A stretch of 64,000 nt of DNA from assembly GCF_019393635.1 (NCBI RefSeq), contig NC_057862.1, forward strand, positions 156,378,062 through 156,442,061. Reading direction: 5' to 3'. The notes under the pieces are model-generated. The model saw only the letters and a list, made by a program, of their open reading frames with translations, did no database searches and was not told where the DNA came from. Origin of the DNA: Dromiciops gliroides (lineage: Eukaryota; Chordata; Mammalia; Microbiotheria; Microbiotheriidae). Made by a program: the position numbers and the translations under genes. Below are positions 12,426 through 25,598 of this stretch, piece by piece (position 1 is the stretch's first letter; every line of letters begins with the position of its first letter).

Positions 12426-13063
12426 TTATGATAATCTCATTTTAGAGTAGGACCTCTGAGAGGGTTTGGGGAGGATAGATTACCTTACCCTCATTACTAT
12501 TCACAAATGATCTCTTGGGGAAGGTTATTTTTGAATTGGTTAATTTATATTTTATGTTGTTTATTAGCTTCAATTTCAAGATAACATCTGGTTCTGTAAA
12601 TCTTGATAGATCTTGCTTGGGGTTTGGGGCTTCTAACCCTTTGTATACTTACTACACTCTCTAGTTAGGCTGATTCAAAGTTCTTGGAGGGTAAGGTTAG
12701 TTTCTTATATTTCTTGTGTTGAATAAAAGAATTAGAAATATAAGTTCTGAAGGAATAGTAGAGAAGATTTAAAAAACCACCTAAAACCCTTATTATAATT
12801 GGATGAAAATTCACTCACAAATGTTCCAGGGGAAAAGCAATCTAAGATACTTTTCAAATACAGGATTGGGGAGGAGACTCTATTACTTGTAGAGAGTAAA
12901 TATTTAGAGGTTTCCTAACTAAACATTAGTTGAGCTGAGGAATCTTTTTTGCTTTTAAGAAAATTCTTTTTACCAAAGTACTCAGTAATTCCTTATGTCC
13001 ACCCAAGGAATAAACAAACTAGTTTTATTTAAATAACAGATATGAAATCTTAGAAGAATTGCT

Positions 13064-13216
13064 TACTTTTTTTTTTTTTTGCAAGGCAATGAGGGTTAAG
13101 TGACTTGCCCAGGGTCACACAGCTAGTAAGTTTCAAGAGTCTGAGGTCCCATTTGAACTCAGCTCCTCCTGAATCCAGGGCCAGTGCTTTATCCACTCTG
13201 CCACCTAGCTGCCCCC
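13064..13216 (-). mobile_element. WSINE1-like SINE (minus), THAP10 intron 1
   Basis: Full length with T-tail at 13067-13080. AAGAATTG flanks both sides. Confidence 0.92.
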
Positions 13217-13799
13217 AAGAATTGTTAAGTAAAAAAATTTAAAAGAATGCTAAAGTACAGCATTATGATTGTTAATGTTGCATTACAGTTTATGACCTGT
13301 GTTCAACAATTACATGCATGGAAGTGTTCCAGAATAGTATCAAAGTATTTTGGAGCTAGAAGGATACTTTGATAGAAGAATATATTGATGAACTATATAG
13401 AGTATTGCCATTATATTAAGGTATAGAGTATGATTTGCATGGGGGAGGTAAGGGTACATTAGATGACCCATAAAGTTCCTTTCAGCTTTAAGTCACTATG
13501 ATTCTAAGAAAATAAACTATTAAAATGATGTAAAGTGGGGAAGAGTCAGAGTGAAAAGAAATTTTAAGACTCCTTGCTGAACTAGTAGCAGAGTTATAAG
13601 AACAAATACTGGCATTGTGACTTTACTGCTCTCAAGATGTCTTAACGTACAATATAAACTTTGCTTCAATGACTTCTTGGTCAACTATGTGCTTAAGTAG
13701 CAGTTATGCAATCTGAATTTATAGTTCCTCTACTTACATTAGCCAAAAAAGACCATATTCATTGCCCATGGGCAAAGTATTTACTAGGTCCATTTTGTA

Positions 13800-15635
13800 T
13801 CAATTCAGCTAATAATGACTACTGCATGTAGCACATTGTGTTAAATTCTACTGGTGAACACAAAAGGGAAAAAGACATGGTCTGAGTCCACAGTCTAATA
13901 AGAAATTATATGTACACAAACAATTATGATACAAAGCAATATGTGATATGTGACCTATGAGATAACCTGCAGACAGGGATATCAGAGAAGGCATCCTGAG
14001 GAAGTTGACATATGCTATGGGCTTTGTAAGATAAGTAGGATGTGAACAGGTAGGTAGACAACAGTCAAAGGAGTAATTTCATAGGATTATAAATTTAGAG
14101 ATGGAAGGGAATTCTAGTCCAATCTCTTCTTTCTACAAATAACGATTACAGAGACCCAGATAGGCTAAGTGACTTGCTCAAGATCACATTAAATGACAAA
14201 AGAGCCAAGATTTGCACCCAGGTCCTCTGATTCCAAATAAGGTCCCCTTTCCAAAATGTTCTAGGACAACTGTATTGCAGTGAGAAACAGTATAATTTCA
14301 AGAACAGTCAAGTGTAAGATGCAACATAAAGTCTGAAAAGGCTACTAGATTTGGCTATTAAGAAATCATTTGAGAGAGGTGGGACTAGCAGCCAGACTGC
14401 AAAACTCAAAGAAGTAGATTGTAGAGTCATTTGTGTAGACTACTTTTGGGGAAAACTTTGGTGATGAAAGGAAGGCTACAGATAAAACAATAGCTTGAGG
14501 GGCTAGCAAGGTCCAAGGAAGATTTGGGGTTTTTTTTGATAAGAAAGACCCAAATACATATATAGGCAGGGGGAAAAGAGTCAGTAAATTATTTGCATTT
14601 CCTGACCGTTCAAGCAAATGAACAGCAACCTTTAGAATACGGAAGAGGGAGAAATATTACTCATTATCTTTTTGACAAGTACTATATATCCAGTCATCAC
14701 TACAGCAATATTCCTGGGGAAACATTACCACCAGTGCCACCTAGTTTCTTTTTTGCTAAGAGCAGGAAATCTGTCTGCTTGAAGTAGAAATGTTACAACT
14801 GTGGTCCCATCTTGTGGAGATCCAAGGAATACATTTTTACACAGAAACTGCCCAAATTATTAACCAACCAATAAGCATTTATTAAGTACTTACTCCTAGA
14901 ATTTTCTAGGAATACCAAAACAAACAACACCATTTCTGCCTTCAAGGAGCTTACATTCTATAAAAGACAAACGTAGATGTAAATACATACAAAATACAAG
15001 GTAATTTTTTTTTCGGGGTGGGGGGGAAGGATGGTCCTGGAAAGACTTGGTGTTTGGAGGTAGTGAGAAGTGGATGTCAGGTATGGGGGATAGATAGCAT
15101 GAGCAAAGGAATAGAGATAAGAGGGAATGTGCTTTGTATGAGGAACAGCAAGCATGCCAGTTTGGCTGATCTGTAAAGAATAATTATTATACTTAATGAA
15201 GTTGGAAAGAAAGGTTAAAATCAGATTGTGCATGGCTTTAAGTCAAACAGAGGAGTTTGTATTTTATCCTAGAGGTGATCTACAAGTTATCAGCATAGAG
15301 ATGGCAATAAGAGTCATGGGAACTGATGAGATTACCAAATGAGAGGATGTAGGTTAGGTTATTGTGGGCTACCTATCTTTTATAATAGTTTCTTTTTAAA
15401 AAATGTTTTTATTATATAATATTGTTTCTATAGGCAATGATATTCCCAGTTGGAATAAATTAAATTTGTCAAATATTTATTAAATACCTACTACTTACAA
15501 AGTACTGTGCTAAATGTTGAAGAATAGATATCTAGTCCCTAATTTTGGGGAGCTGGCAATCTATCTGGGGAGATATGGATGTGTACAATTATAAATAGGA
15601 AAAAATGGATTCTACCTGCTATAAGAGTTCAGAGA
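13800..15635 (-). mobile_element. Several L2-clade fragments (minus), THAP10 intron 1
   Basis: 13800-14080 (CACATTGTGTTAAATTCTAC, AGTCCACAGTCTAATAAG), 14265-14590 (AAGCCAGACTGC-like end of ORF2), 14870-15370 (AATAAGCATTTATTAAGTAC, AAGGAGCTTACATTCTATA, AGGAACAGCAAGCATGCCAG) and 15450-15635 (TATTTATTAAATACCTACTA). A MIR remnant separates the first two. The repeated L2 starts show at least three insertions. Confidence 0.65.
14085..14250 (-). mobile_element. MIR-like SINE remnant (minus), THAP10 intron 1
   Basis: GAGATGGAAGGGAATTCTAG, GTGACTTGCTCAAGATCAC and CACCCAGGTCCTCTGATTCC. Confidence 0.68.
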
Positions 15636-15704
15636 ATGACTGCATCACATCACCTCACCACCTCACAAACACATAAAACCCCAGGTCAAGACCTTCTTTC
15701 ATTT

Positions 15705-15849
15705 TTTTTTTTTTGTAAGGCAATTAGGGTTTAGTGACTTGCCCAGGGTCACACAGCTAGTTGTGTCAAGTGTCTAAGGCTGGATTTGAACTCAGGTCCT
15801 CCTGACTCCAGGGCCGGTGCTCTATCCACTGCACCACCTAGCTGCCCCA
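15705..15849 (-). mobile_element. WSINE1-like SINE (minus), THAP10 intron 1
   Basis: Subtype with GGCAATTAGGGTTTAG. CTTCTTTCATTT flanks it at 15693-15704 and 15850-15861. Confidence 0.93.
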
Positions 15850-15984
15850 CTTCTTTCATTTCTTGACTGGCTTTAAAACCTGAGGACATCATAAAACTGC
15901 TGGTAGTGCTTGAGGAGGCACTTGTTGTTTATGGATACTATTCTTCCTAAATTTTAAGTTTGTTTTTACTTGCTGAAAGAGTCT

Positions 15985-16211
15985 AAGTACTGTCGTTATT
16001 GTTCAGTCGTGTGTGACCCCATTTGGGGCTTTCTTGGCAGAGATACTGCACTGGTTTGTCATTTCCTTCTGCAGCTCCTTTTACAGATGAGGAAACTGAG
16101 GCAAACAGGGTTAAGTGACTTGCCCTGGGTCACACAGCTAGTAAGTGTCTGAGACCACGTTTGAACTCAGGAAGATGAGTCTTCTCCACTCTAGGTCTCT
16201 CTATTGAGCCA

Positions 16212-16215
<4 letters not shown>
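15985..16215 (-). mobile_element. MAR1-type SINE (minus)
   Basis: Plus strand holds GTTATTGTTCAGTCGTGTGT, GACCCCATTTGGGGCTTTC and ACAGATGAGGAAACTGAGGC followed by the tRNA-derived head. The GTTCAGTCGTGT end is shared with RTE/BovB-like LINEs, which are thought to mobilise MAR1. Confidence 0.85.
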
Positions 16216-17701
<1,486 letters not shown>

Positions 17702-17752
17702 ATGATTCCCGGGAAATACCGCACCAACCCTGGCCGTATCACGCCGAGCAAC
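17702..17752 (+). CDS. LRRC49: LRRC49 exon 1 (start)
   Basis: First coding exon, 17 codons, MIPGKYRTNPGRITPSN, ending in a strong donor AAC|GTACGT in phase 0. The MIPGKYR start is that of the main LRRC49 isoform as I remember it. LRRC49 is a leucine-rich-repeat subunit of the tubulin polyglutamylase complex (with TTLL1, TPGS1, TPGS2, NICN1 and CSTPP1) that adds glutamate chains to axonemal, centriolar and neuronal microtubules. In this window the gene provides the N-terminal linker and the first part of the LRR domain, 237 codons without the optional exon; the rest lies to the right. Exon 1 sits in the CpG island shared with THAP10. Human also has LRRC49 transcripts from a farther upstream promoter; none can be recognised here. 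Confidence 0.92.
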
Positions 17753-18200
17753 GTACGTGTTTGGGGCTGGGCCTCCAGGCCCCCCATTTCTCCATCCCCC
17801 GGGGTCCCTCTATCTTCCTAGCCGGCGGCCGCCGTCAGCTTCTTGGAGCCAGGCTTAACGCCCGGGCCCTCGGTGATGGGTGGGATTCCCTGGACCTGAC
17901 CGCGGCTCCTCCTCACCCCATTGTCCGATTTCCATGGAAAGGAAAGGGCCTTTAGACCCCTCAGGCTTCCTCTGCCTCCCTCTGCTTTAGCCTTTTCTTC
18001 CCATGCCCGCCAGAAAACGCCCTGGGTTTGAAATCCATCGGGAATCCCCTTCTGTCCTCTGGTTAAATGAAAACTGCTGGGTTTGCAGCCTTGCACCGCC
18101 TCCTCCCCCTTGCCTGTCCCTCATGTTGTCTCCTGTGCTCATACTCAGGAGTCTTGTGGGAGTGACCCTGTGAAAACGTGAAGTGCTTTGTGGCATTATC

Positions 18201-18273
18201 CAGGGTGTCCCCAAAATCTTAAGCTTTGTGGGGCAGGGGGATTAAAAACGCACCAAGACTTTTGGGACACCCT
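18201..18273. mobile_element. 73-bp inverted-repeat element in LRRC49 intron 1
   Basis: CAGGGTGTCCCCAAAATCTT at 18201-18220 and its complement, matching CAGGGTGTCCCAAAAGTCTT, at 18254-18273. The 33-bp centre has no coding capacity. It looks like a tiny MITE or a remnant of a mariner-like element; no clear TA duplication was seen. Confidence 0.6.
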
Positions 18274-18879
18274 GTTAGGGTCGGCGTTTAAGGTCTGTTG
18301 TTCCCTTGGCCAGGATCAGGGTTCTCAAGACTTTGGAGCTGGTTTGTATTGTCTCAGGGTCTTGGTTTTTAAATGGAGAAACGTGGGACGCACATGATTT
18401 GTTATCCGAAGGGAACTGTCCATTTCATCTGTTTAAAGAGGCCATTAATCATGTAGACCCGAGTAAAACGAATGCTTTATAGCTTGAGTGAATAAGTAAA
18501 TCACAGCAGATATTTTGGAAAATAAAGTGGAGAAAACATAAAAGTACCTTTAGGTAATAATAATTTCTCTGCATGAACCTTTTATTATTGTTAGTTTTGA
18601 CTTCATTGTTAGATTAAGTTGTGATCTGGGTTTTAGTCTAAAATTCTGTCACTAACTAGCACTGTGACTTGGACTGTCACTTAGACTAATATTTAAATTT
18701 CCCGTTTGTCGTTTATAACTTGAAGGGGGCGGGTTGGATTAAATGATCTCTTGTTTCCATTCAACCCCATTTCTAAGATTCTGTGACTCTAGTCCACAGA
18801 AAATACTTGGTTCTTAGTACTCTAGGAAAAAAGGAGAAAGGGAAAAGTACAAACATAGAGTGCCTAATGTGTGCTGCAC

Positions 18880-19055
18880 TTTTTGTGAGGTAGGTACCTA
18901 TTATTATCCCCATTTTACTGTTGAGGAAACTGAGGCAAACAGAGGTCAAGTGACTTGCTCAGGGTCATGCAACTAGTAAGTATCTGAAGACATTTTTGAA
19001 ATCAGGTCTTCTTAACTCCAGGCCCAATACTTCTATCTACTGCATCGCCAGCTGC
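18880..19055 (-). mobile_element. CORE-SINE (MIR-like), minus, LRRC49 intron 1
   Basis: CCCATTTTACTGTTGAGGAA, AGTGACTTGCTCAGGGTC and GGTCTTCTTAACTCCAGGCC, about 150 bp before exon 2. Confidence 0.75.
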
Positions 19056-19204
19056 ATCTAGAAAAATGTATGTTTACTTAAAAAAAAAAGTTTTGGATAG
19101 CAATAGTTATTTTTATTGTAACTTTTTTTTTTACATATTGGTGTATACCACTATTTTAAAATTAAAATGCCAACTTTTGAGAAGGTTTAATCTTCAAATT
19201 TCAG

Positions 19205-19261
19205 GTGAATTGTGGGCTTCATCTGGTTATTCAGACATCATCAGTGCCTGAGAAAAACAAA
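19205..19261 (+). CDS. LRRC49: LRRC49 exon 2
   Basis: Nineteen codons, VNCGLHLVIQTSSVPEKNK, between TTTCAG and the donor AAA|GTAAGG, phase 0 on both sides. It matches the LRRC49 segment VNCGLHLVIQTSSLPEKNK from memory. The exon is far too short to stand out as an open frame. It has no recognisable domain and belongs to the linker before the repeats. Confidence 0.93.
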
Positions 19262-19769
19262 GTAAGGTTTGAGCAAATTCTTATTTGAATTGATAGTTAC
19301 GCCATGCTGTTTTTGTGTGGCTCTGAAATGTTTTGAATTCTTTTAGCATGTATCTACATAAGTCTAGTCACACAATATTTTAGAGTGAGTGACTTTTATT
19401 TTGTGCGTACCTACAAAGCACACTCAGAGTGTATTTAACAAGGAAAAATAAAGTCTCGTCTGATTGGGGTGATTTGTGTTAATGATTTAAATGACTTTAA
19501 GAGTAAGATAAAGCATGACTGTATGTCTGGAAGAGGCCTCAGTTCCCTTGGGAGCTCCAAAGGTCCTGATCCTGGATCTGTCCTGTGAAACTCTCCTTCT
19601 TTCATGCCAACTTTTGCCTCACTAGACACCAGTTTCTTCACCCTACATCTCCTTCCCCTCTCATCCCAATTTGGACATCATCTTTCATTTCCATGGCTCA
19701 GCTGATATATTTGAAGCGACCTACTTGGGAAATAATTAAGTTTACATTTTCATGTCACATCAGGTATGT

Positions 19770-20320
19770 AAAGCCTTTGCCTCACAGGGTATATTATATA
19801 AGAACTGTTATCTCTGTTCTAGATGTGGACACTGCGGATCTGAGTGGTGAGATGCCTCCCCCAAGGTTTCACAGTAACTTGAACTCCAGTTCTCTAACCC
19901 TAAATGCTGGGCTCTTTCCACTATATCATGTCACCTTTTTTTTTTTTTTTTTAGTTAGGCAATTGGGGTTAAGTGACTTGCCCAGGGTCACACAGCTAGT
20001 AAGTGTCAAGTGTCTGAGGTCGGATTTGAACTCAGGTCCTCCTGAATCCAGGGCCGGTGCTCTATCCACTGCGCCACCTAGCTGCCCCCATCATGTCACC
20101 TTTTAATGACCACTCATGTGTATACCACACTCAGGGTTTTATAAATTTCCTCATATCAACCATGTAAAGGAGTTATTGCAGGTATTGTTATTACTTGACA
20201 GATGAGGAAACTTCAATTCAGAGAGGTCCCATGATAAATTAGTATCAGAGACAGGGTTGTTACCAAGGTATTTCCTGACTCTGAGTCTTGTATTCTTCCT
20301 ACCACATCACGCTACTTCCC
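19770..20320 (-). mobile_element. Two MIR-like SINE remnants (minus) around a WSINE
   Basis: One lies at 19770-19925 (GTATGTAAAGCCTTTGCC to CTGGGCTCTTTCCACTATATC) and one at 20140-20320 (CAGATGAGGAAACTTCAATT to CTTCCTACCACATCACGC). The first is cut at its head by the WSINE at 19940. Confidence 0.65.
19940..20089 (-). mobile_element. WSINE1-like SINE (minus) with target duplication
   Basis: Full length, well preserved. ATCATGTCACCTTTT is repeated exactly at 19925-19939 and 20090-20104. It lies in an older MIR-like copy (19770-19925). Confidence 0.94.
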
Positions 20321-21136
20321 CCTTATTGGAGAATAAAGGATAGGGCTAGAGACTGAGAACACAGCAAGGGTTAGGGTGGACTGGTAATCGAGGACACCAT
20401 CTGTCCTTTAAGCAAGACCTGTATGACTTCCATGCATACTAGAATACATGGTGAAAATCTGTCAGGCAAACCATTTTTTGTTTCCTTTAATAAATAACAA
20501 TTTCCATAGCATGCTTTACTCATATTTTGTTAATATTAACAATATCCATCATCTGAAGGATGTTATTTTACCATTAAAATATGTTGTTAGGAACTACACA
20601 GAAGGTTTTAATTCTTCCTAAGCCATTATTTTTCTCTTCTGTAGTATTTATGTACCATATGAAATTATATGACACTTAAACTCTCAATACTTCAAAATAT
20701 TTTAAACTCATATTAGGAAAAATATGTTACTGTATGAAATTTTTTAAGACTGAAAATCATTTTAAAGTTTATACTCATACCTCAGTTATTCGTTGAAATG
20801 TGTCTTTAATATTGCTGTTCTCAAATGAGATTTGCAAAAAGCACTTAACCCAGTCCCCAGCACATCCTGGGTGCTGTATAAATACTTATTCTCTTTCCAT
20901 TCCCCTCAGTAGTTTACTTTGATTTGAACTCAGCTACTCAAATGCACCCATGATTTCATCAGTGAGGATATACCCTCTGGGGATAGAGATTGTAAGCCAA
21001 TTTGTACCTGCTCATCCTGTTTAACTTCCAACAAGGTGCTGGGGACCTTCTTTTACTATCTTTTGATATTTTGAGGATACCACCGGGACACATGGATTGT
21101 CCACTAGTTCTTGCTTTCACCACTGGACCAGCCCAC

Positions 21137-21290
21137 TTTTTTTTTTTTTTTTTTGCGGGGCAATGAGGGTTAAGTGACTTGCCCAGGGTCACACAGCTAG
21201 CAAATGTTCAGTGTCTGAGGCCGGATTTGAACTCAGGTCCTCCTGAATCCAGGGCCAGTGCTTTATACACCGTGCCACCTAGCTGCCCCC
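21137..21290 (-). mobile_element. WSINE1-like SINE (minus)
   Basis: Full length, subtype with GCGGGGCAATGAGGGTTAAG; T-tail at 21137-21154. Confidence 0.92.
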
Positions 21291-21299
21291 ACCTTCTTT

Positions 21300-22060
21300 G
21301 TTAACCTTAGATTTATTTTATTAGTGTCATCCTCATCTCTTCACTGTCACTCACTCAGTTGCCAATTCTTGTCATTTCTACTTCTACAACATATCTCACG
21401 TTGGTCCCCTCCTCTCCTGTCACATGACTGCTACCATAATTCAGGCCTTTATCCTCTCTTGCCTATAATATTGCAGAAGCCTTGAAATTGATTTTCTTGC
21501 CTCAACTCTCTCCCCGCTCTATCCCTCCTTCACAGTACTACCAAGGTTATTTTCCTTAAGTGACCATGTCATTCTTCTCTTCAGTAAGGCCTAATGATAC
21601 CCTCTTACCTCTAGGATCAAATATAAATAACTCTGCCATTTATTTAAAGCCCTTCAAAACCTGTTATCAACCTAATTTCCCAGTCTCATTAGATGTTATT
21701 CTCCTTCCTAGACCCTATCATTTAGTTAAACTGACTTTTTTGGTTGTGACAATCCATCTCCCATGTCCCTACCTTTGCACTGGCTGTTCCTTATACTTGG
21801 AGTGCATCCCTTCCTTACCCCCTGACTCTTAGAATCCTTAGCTTCCTTCAAGGCTCAGCTCCAGCATCACCATCTGGAGTCTTTCCTGGTACCTTCAGCT
21901 GCTGTTATCTTTCCTCCAAAATTATTTTGTGTTTATTTTGTATGTACATACATACACACATATATGTTTACATGTGTTTCCCTTGAGGGCACCTTTTGTC
22001 TTTGTATCCCCAGTGCTTAACACAGTGGTGCTTAATATTTGTTGAATGATTGATTGATAA
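21300..22060 (+). mobile_element. L2-clade LINE 3' part (plus), LRRC49 intron 2
   Basis: CTCACTCAGTTGCCAATTCT, CCTTCAAGGCTCAGCTCCAG, TATCCCCAGTGCTTAACACA and a TGATTGATTGA-type end. It ends about 180 bp before LRRC49 exon 3. Confidence 0.72.
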
Positions 22061-22239
22061 TACATTTTAGAGAATTTAAATATACTGCTCATTTTTGTTA
22101 CACCATACTTCCAAAATGAATTTTTGGGGGATTATGATGGTCATAATGAGACAGTTTTGAGCAATATTTAATTTTATTATGTACATTATTTTTATTACCT
22201 TTTCTCTCAATCTTTTTTTTCTTAAACGATATTTTGCAG

Positions 22240-22324
22240 TTTGAACTCAGGCTAACTAAAGACTCATCTTTCCATAATCGACTTTTGCAACATGATCTAG
22301 AAAAAAACTACTCAAGCAGACAAG
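22240..22324 (+). CDS. LRRC49: LRRC49 exon 3
   Basis: Eighty-five nucleotides, acceptor ATTTTGCAG, donor CAAG|GTATTG, entering in phase 0 and leaving in phase 1. It encodes FELRLTKDSSFHNRLLQHDL then EKNYSSRQ, matching the RLLQHDLERNYSSRQG block of LRRC49. The outgoing phase (one base, G) fits both the optional exon at 24974 and exon 5 at 25496, so either can follow. Confidence 0.93.
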
Positions 22325-22764
22325 GTATTGTCAATAGCCAGAGATTGACTTGTTTTATATTTCTTTGAATGAATTTAATTTTTGATAAATGTAGAATTCT
22401 TAAGACAAAAATAAAAGGATAAATTAGAAACGGTTGGTCTGGAATTATTTTAGATATTGTTTAGTTCAGAATTGGTTTCACAATTGGAACGTGGTAAAAT
22501 GTTCTTAATACATAAAAGCAGTTGTTATTTTTTGGTTCTTAGGTGGGGTATAAAATTGAGTAAATGAAAAAAAGGAAGGGAATGACCATAGGTCAAATAA
22601 TAGAATTTGGATGAAAAGTTAATTGCTAAAACTAAGAAGTATGGGAGAAAATTATTTTGGGAAATAGGGGGAAGAATGGGGAGAAAAGGGAGTAGGTAGA
22701 AAGAAGAAATATTTTCCTACTCTGCTAATACCATCCAAATATGATTGAGCATCATGGTCTACAA

Positions 22765-22950
22765 CAAAGCTTCTTAAATGGAGATCTCGACTCCATGTGG
22801 GAGTAATTAAATGGGGGGGAGTCTTGAAAAATTTGGCAACAATAAAAGGTTATGTATACCTGTTTTATATACCTATATACCTGGAGTCGCATAAATGTTT
22901 TTTGAGTGTAAAGGGGTTGTGAGTGGAAAAAGGTTAAGAAGCCCTGCTCC
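22765..22950. mobile_element. hAT-like element, same family
   Basis: Shares GAAAAATTTGGCAACA, AAAGGTTATGTATACCTGTT and the ends AAGCTTCTTAAA / TTAAGAAGCCCTG with the copy at 35135. Confidence 0.75.
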
Positions 22951-23246
22951 AAAAAGTACATTGTAATACTTGGTTGTTTTTCTGTTGTGTCTTATTCTTA
23001 CTCTGATTTGCATTCCTTTTTATATGCCCAATTGCATTAATTTCCAGCCAACTGCAATTATATTCTATTGCCTGAGACTCTTCAGTGACTATTTCAACTG
23101 TTTCTTTTGATTGTTGTACTTGTTATATATAACAGCTATTTGGAGTATTCTGATAATATCTAATTGACACTAATTTCTTCGTGAATTTCAACCTTGATGG
23201 ACTGCCTACTTTCTAGGCCTTCATCTTTTTTAAAGTATATATATAT

Positions 23247-23314
23247 TTGGTGAGGCAATTGGGATTAAGTGACTTGCCCAGGGTCACACAGCTAGTAAGT
23301 GTTAAGTGTCTGTT
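23247..23314 (-). mobile_element. WSINE1-like SINE fragment (minus)
   Basis: Only the tail half is present (GTGAGGCAATTGGGATTAAG to AAGTGTCTG), flanked by AT-rich repeats. Confidence 0.85.
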
Positions 23315-23439
23315 TTAAAATATATATATATTTTAAAATATATTTTGTTTTTATAACATCTAGCTGGTGTGCTATATTCCAATAACCTCTCTCAGAAAGC
23401 CATCTCTTACAACAAAAATATTTTTTTTAAAAAGGAAGA

Positions 23440-23930
23440 TTAACAAATCAGCAAAACTGATCAATAAATGTTGAAATATATATTTTAAAATGCATGACAT
23501 CACATACAGTGTTTCACACCCATAGCCCCTCTACCTCCAAATGAGTGGGAGTAAATGTGCATGAAGTGGGAGAGGGTGGGAGATGTCTTCTCATTTCTTC
23601 TTTGTGGTTAAGCTTGTTCTTTATAATTTTGCAACATGTATTTTCAGTTTTTTTGTCGTTACTTTTCTTTCCATTTACATTGTTTTAATTATGTATATAT
23701 TGTTTTCTTGGCTCTGCTTACCTCACTTTGCATCAATTCATATATGTTTTTCCTTGCCTCTCTGTGTTCATCATAGGCATTGTTTCTTACAGCAATTTAG
23801 CTATTTCCCAATTGTTGGGCATCTCCTTTGTTTCCAGTTCTTTTTGCCACATAAAGTGCTTCTATAAATACTTTGGTGTACATTAGAAAATTTTTTTTGG
23901 TCACTGACTTCCTTGGGGTATGTGCAAGCC
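23440..23930 (-). mobile_element. L1 3' fragment (minus), older
   Basis: Same region of L1 as 26250-26945 but more diverged: plus-strand TTGGCTCTGCTTACCTCAC, CCAATTGTTGGGCATCTCC and GTGCTTCTATAAATAC. Confidence 0.7.
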
Positions 23931-24289
23931 TTCATTATTGAAGACTTTATCCAGGTTCTTGACATATAATATATAGATGACCCTGGTTCAGTGGTTCAGG
24001 AAACTGAGAAGGCCAGTGATTACTAATGCTTTCTATATCTTCAGCATGCTCTAGAACTTCTTGCCATTCTGGTGTTTCACTGTCACCTTTCCAAATATAT
24101 TTGCTGGATAAGTTGATTTGGTTCTCTTTTACTATGTTATTTAAGTAGAATAACTCATTGTAAACTTTTCTCTCTATTTCCCCACAACATATATATCTAC
24201 AACCTCTACTCCAAACAGGCATATCTACTTGACACTGTGTATTAATACTGTCCTGATTGTTCTCCATGTCTGTCATTCTATATTTGTTT

Positions 24290-24810
24290 TAGTCTTTAGA
24301 GCCCACCTCAAAGGAATTCCTTCCAGGAAAACATCCCACCCTCCCCAAACCATACAGTTACCATTACCTTTCTTTGCATGAATTAGTCTTCACTTCTATG
24401 AAGACATTTTAATAGCTATTTGCTTTTTATTCATTTTTTGCTTTAAAATAAAACACACTTCTGTGGGCACTATTCCCCTACATATGTAAAACGTCTTAGT
24501 GCTATTTTAAGCTTTGGGGCCACCCTGCATATTTCTCCTGTTAGAATATAAGTTCTGCAAAGGCAGGCAATATCTTGGGTTTTTTATTGGCATCCTCAGT
24601 GCTTAGCACATAGTAAGTGCTAAATGAGTGATTTTCCATTCATTTATATATGCACAGAGCCTTTCATTTTCAGTTTTTTTATTTTAAGATTATTCATCTT
24701 GTTTGCATGCAAATTTTAAAGCTCTGTAGGGCAGAGATTCCATCTAACACAAATTCCATACACCCCACAACATAAATAATTAATAAATGCTTTTTTGATT
24801 TGTTCAATTC
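24290..24810 (+). mobile_element. L2-clade 3' ends (plus), LRRC49 intron 3
   Basis: Two adjacent tails: CCTTCCAGGAAAACATCCC to GCATCCTCAGTGCTTAGCAC (24290-24640), and a shorter one ending TTAATAAATGCTTTTTTGA (24660-24810). Confidence 0.65.
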
Positions 24811-24973
24811 TTTGCCTTTACTTTGTACATGAACAATTGAAGAAACACAAAATGTGCTAGAAACCGACCTAAATGATGGTATGAAGAACATGCGCTATAA
24901 CAAATTTTCCATGTATTTCTTAAATCAGAGTGATATTGTCTAGTTTATGATTACTTTTTTAAATATTTTGAAG

Positions 24974-25171
24974 GGGATGGAAGAGTAATAAGTCCTTCAC
25001 CTCGTAACAAACCATTATTCGTCCCATCCACAACAAACTTGACAGACCTTTGTGGGCTGGAACTGAAAAGTGGTGCAAACTCTTTATCGGCATTTGGAGA
25101 TTCTTCCATTCAGACACCTACAAAATCCAGAGTTCGACAGGGCTGTCACAGTGCTGGCCCAAATGTATCTG
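24974..25171 (+). CDS. LRRC49: LRRC49 exon 4, probable cassette exon of 66 codons
   Basis: A 198-nt open stretch between TTTTGAAG and the donor TCTG|GTAATG. It is phase 1 at both ends, so including or skipping it keeps the frame. The product begins GDGRVISPSPRNKPLFVPST and contains LTDLCGLELKSG and SIQTPTKSRVRQG; it is Ser/Thr/Pro-rich with no known domain. Human LRRC49 as usually listed (686 residues) passes straight from exon 3 to exon 5, while the mouse protein is listed at 752, exactly 66 residues longer; both lengths are from memory. That difference equals this exon. The open frame, good splice sites and codon character support a real exon; alternative use is inferred. Confidence 0.8.
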
Positions 25172-25495
25172 GTAATGAAAGATTATCATCTTGTTAAACT
25201 AGAAGGGTGTTTTAAAATTTAAGCTTAAGAGTACTAGCTTATGAAATATATGTATTTAAATACAGACAGTGTCAGAGTAGTTTTTTTTTTATTTTGGATT
25301 TATATATGATGCAACATAGAGTTTTGGTTTGAAAAAAAAGAAAGGTATCTCATATGTAGCAATTTTAAAATAAGGAAAGATATAGAATAACTGAATTCTA
25401 AAAGAGTTTTTGGTAGATAAGGGAGTTAGAATATAAAGCTGCTTTGATATAAAATAGTTTGAAATTTGAGTGATTTATATGTTATTTTTCAATAG

Positions 25496-25598
25496 GTGAT
25501 CATGTCTACTTGGGGAGCTCATCAATGCCTGCATTTCCAGTTCTTCATCGTTCCAATGAAGAGAAAATTCTTTACTCAGATAGGTTGACCTTAGAAAG
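25496..25598 (+). CDS. LRRC49: LRRC49 exon 5
   Basis: A 103-nt exon, acceptor TTTTTCAATAG, donor GAAAG|GTGAGG, phase 1 in and phase 2 out. It encodes GDHVYLGSSSMPAFPVLHRS and NEEKILYSDRLTLER, matching the LRRC49 stretch SSSLSSFPILQRSSEEKILYSDRLSLER. This is the last segment before the repeat domain. Confidence 0.94.
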
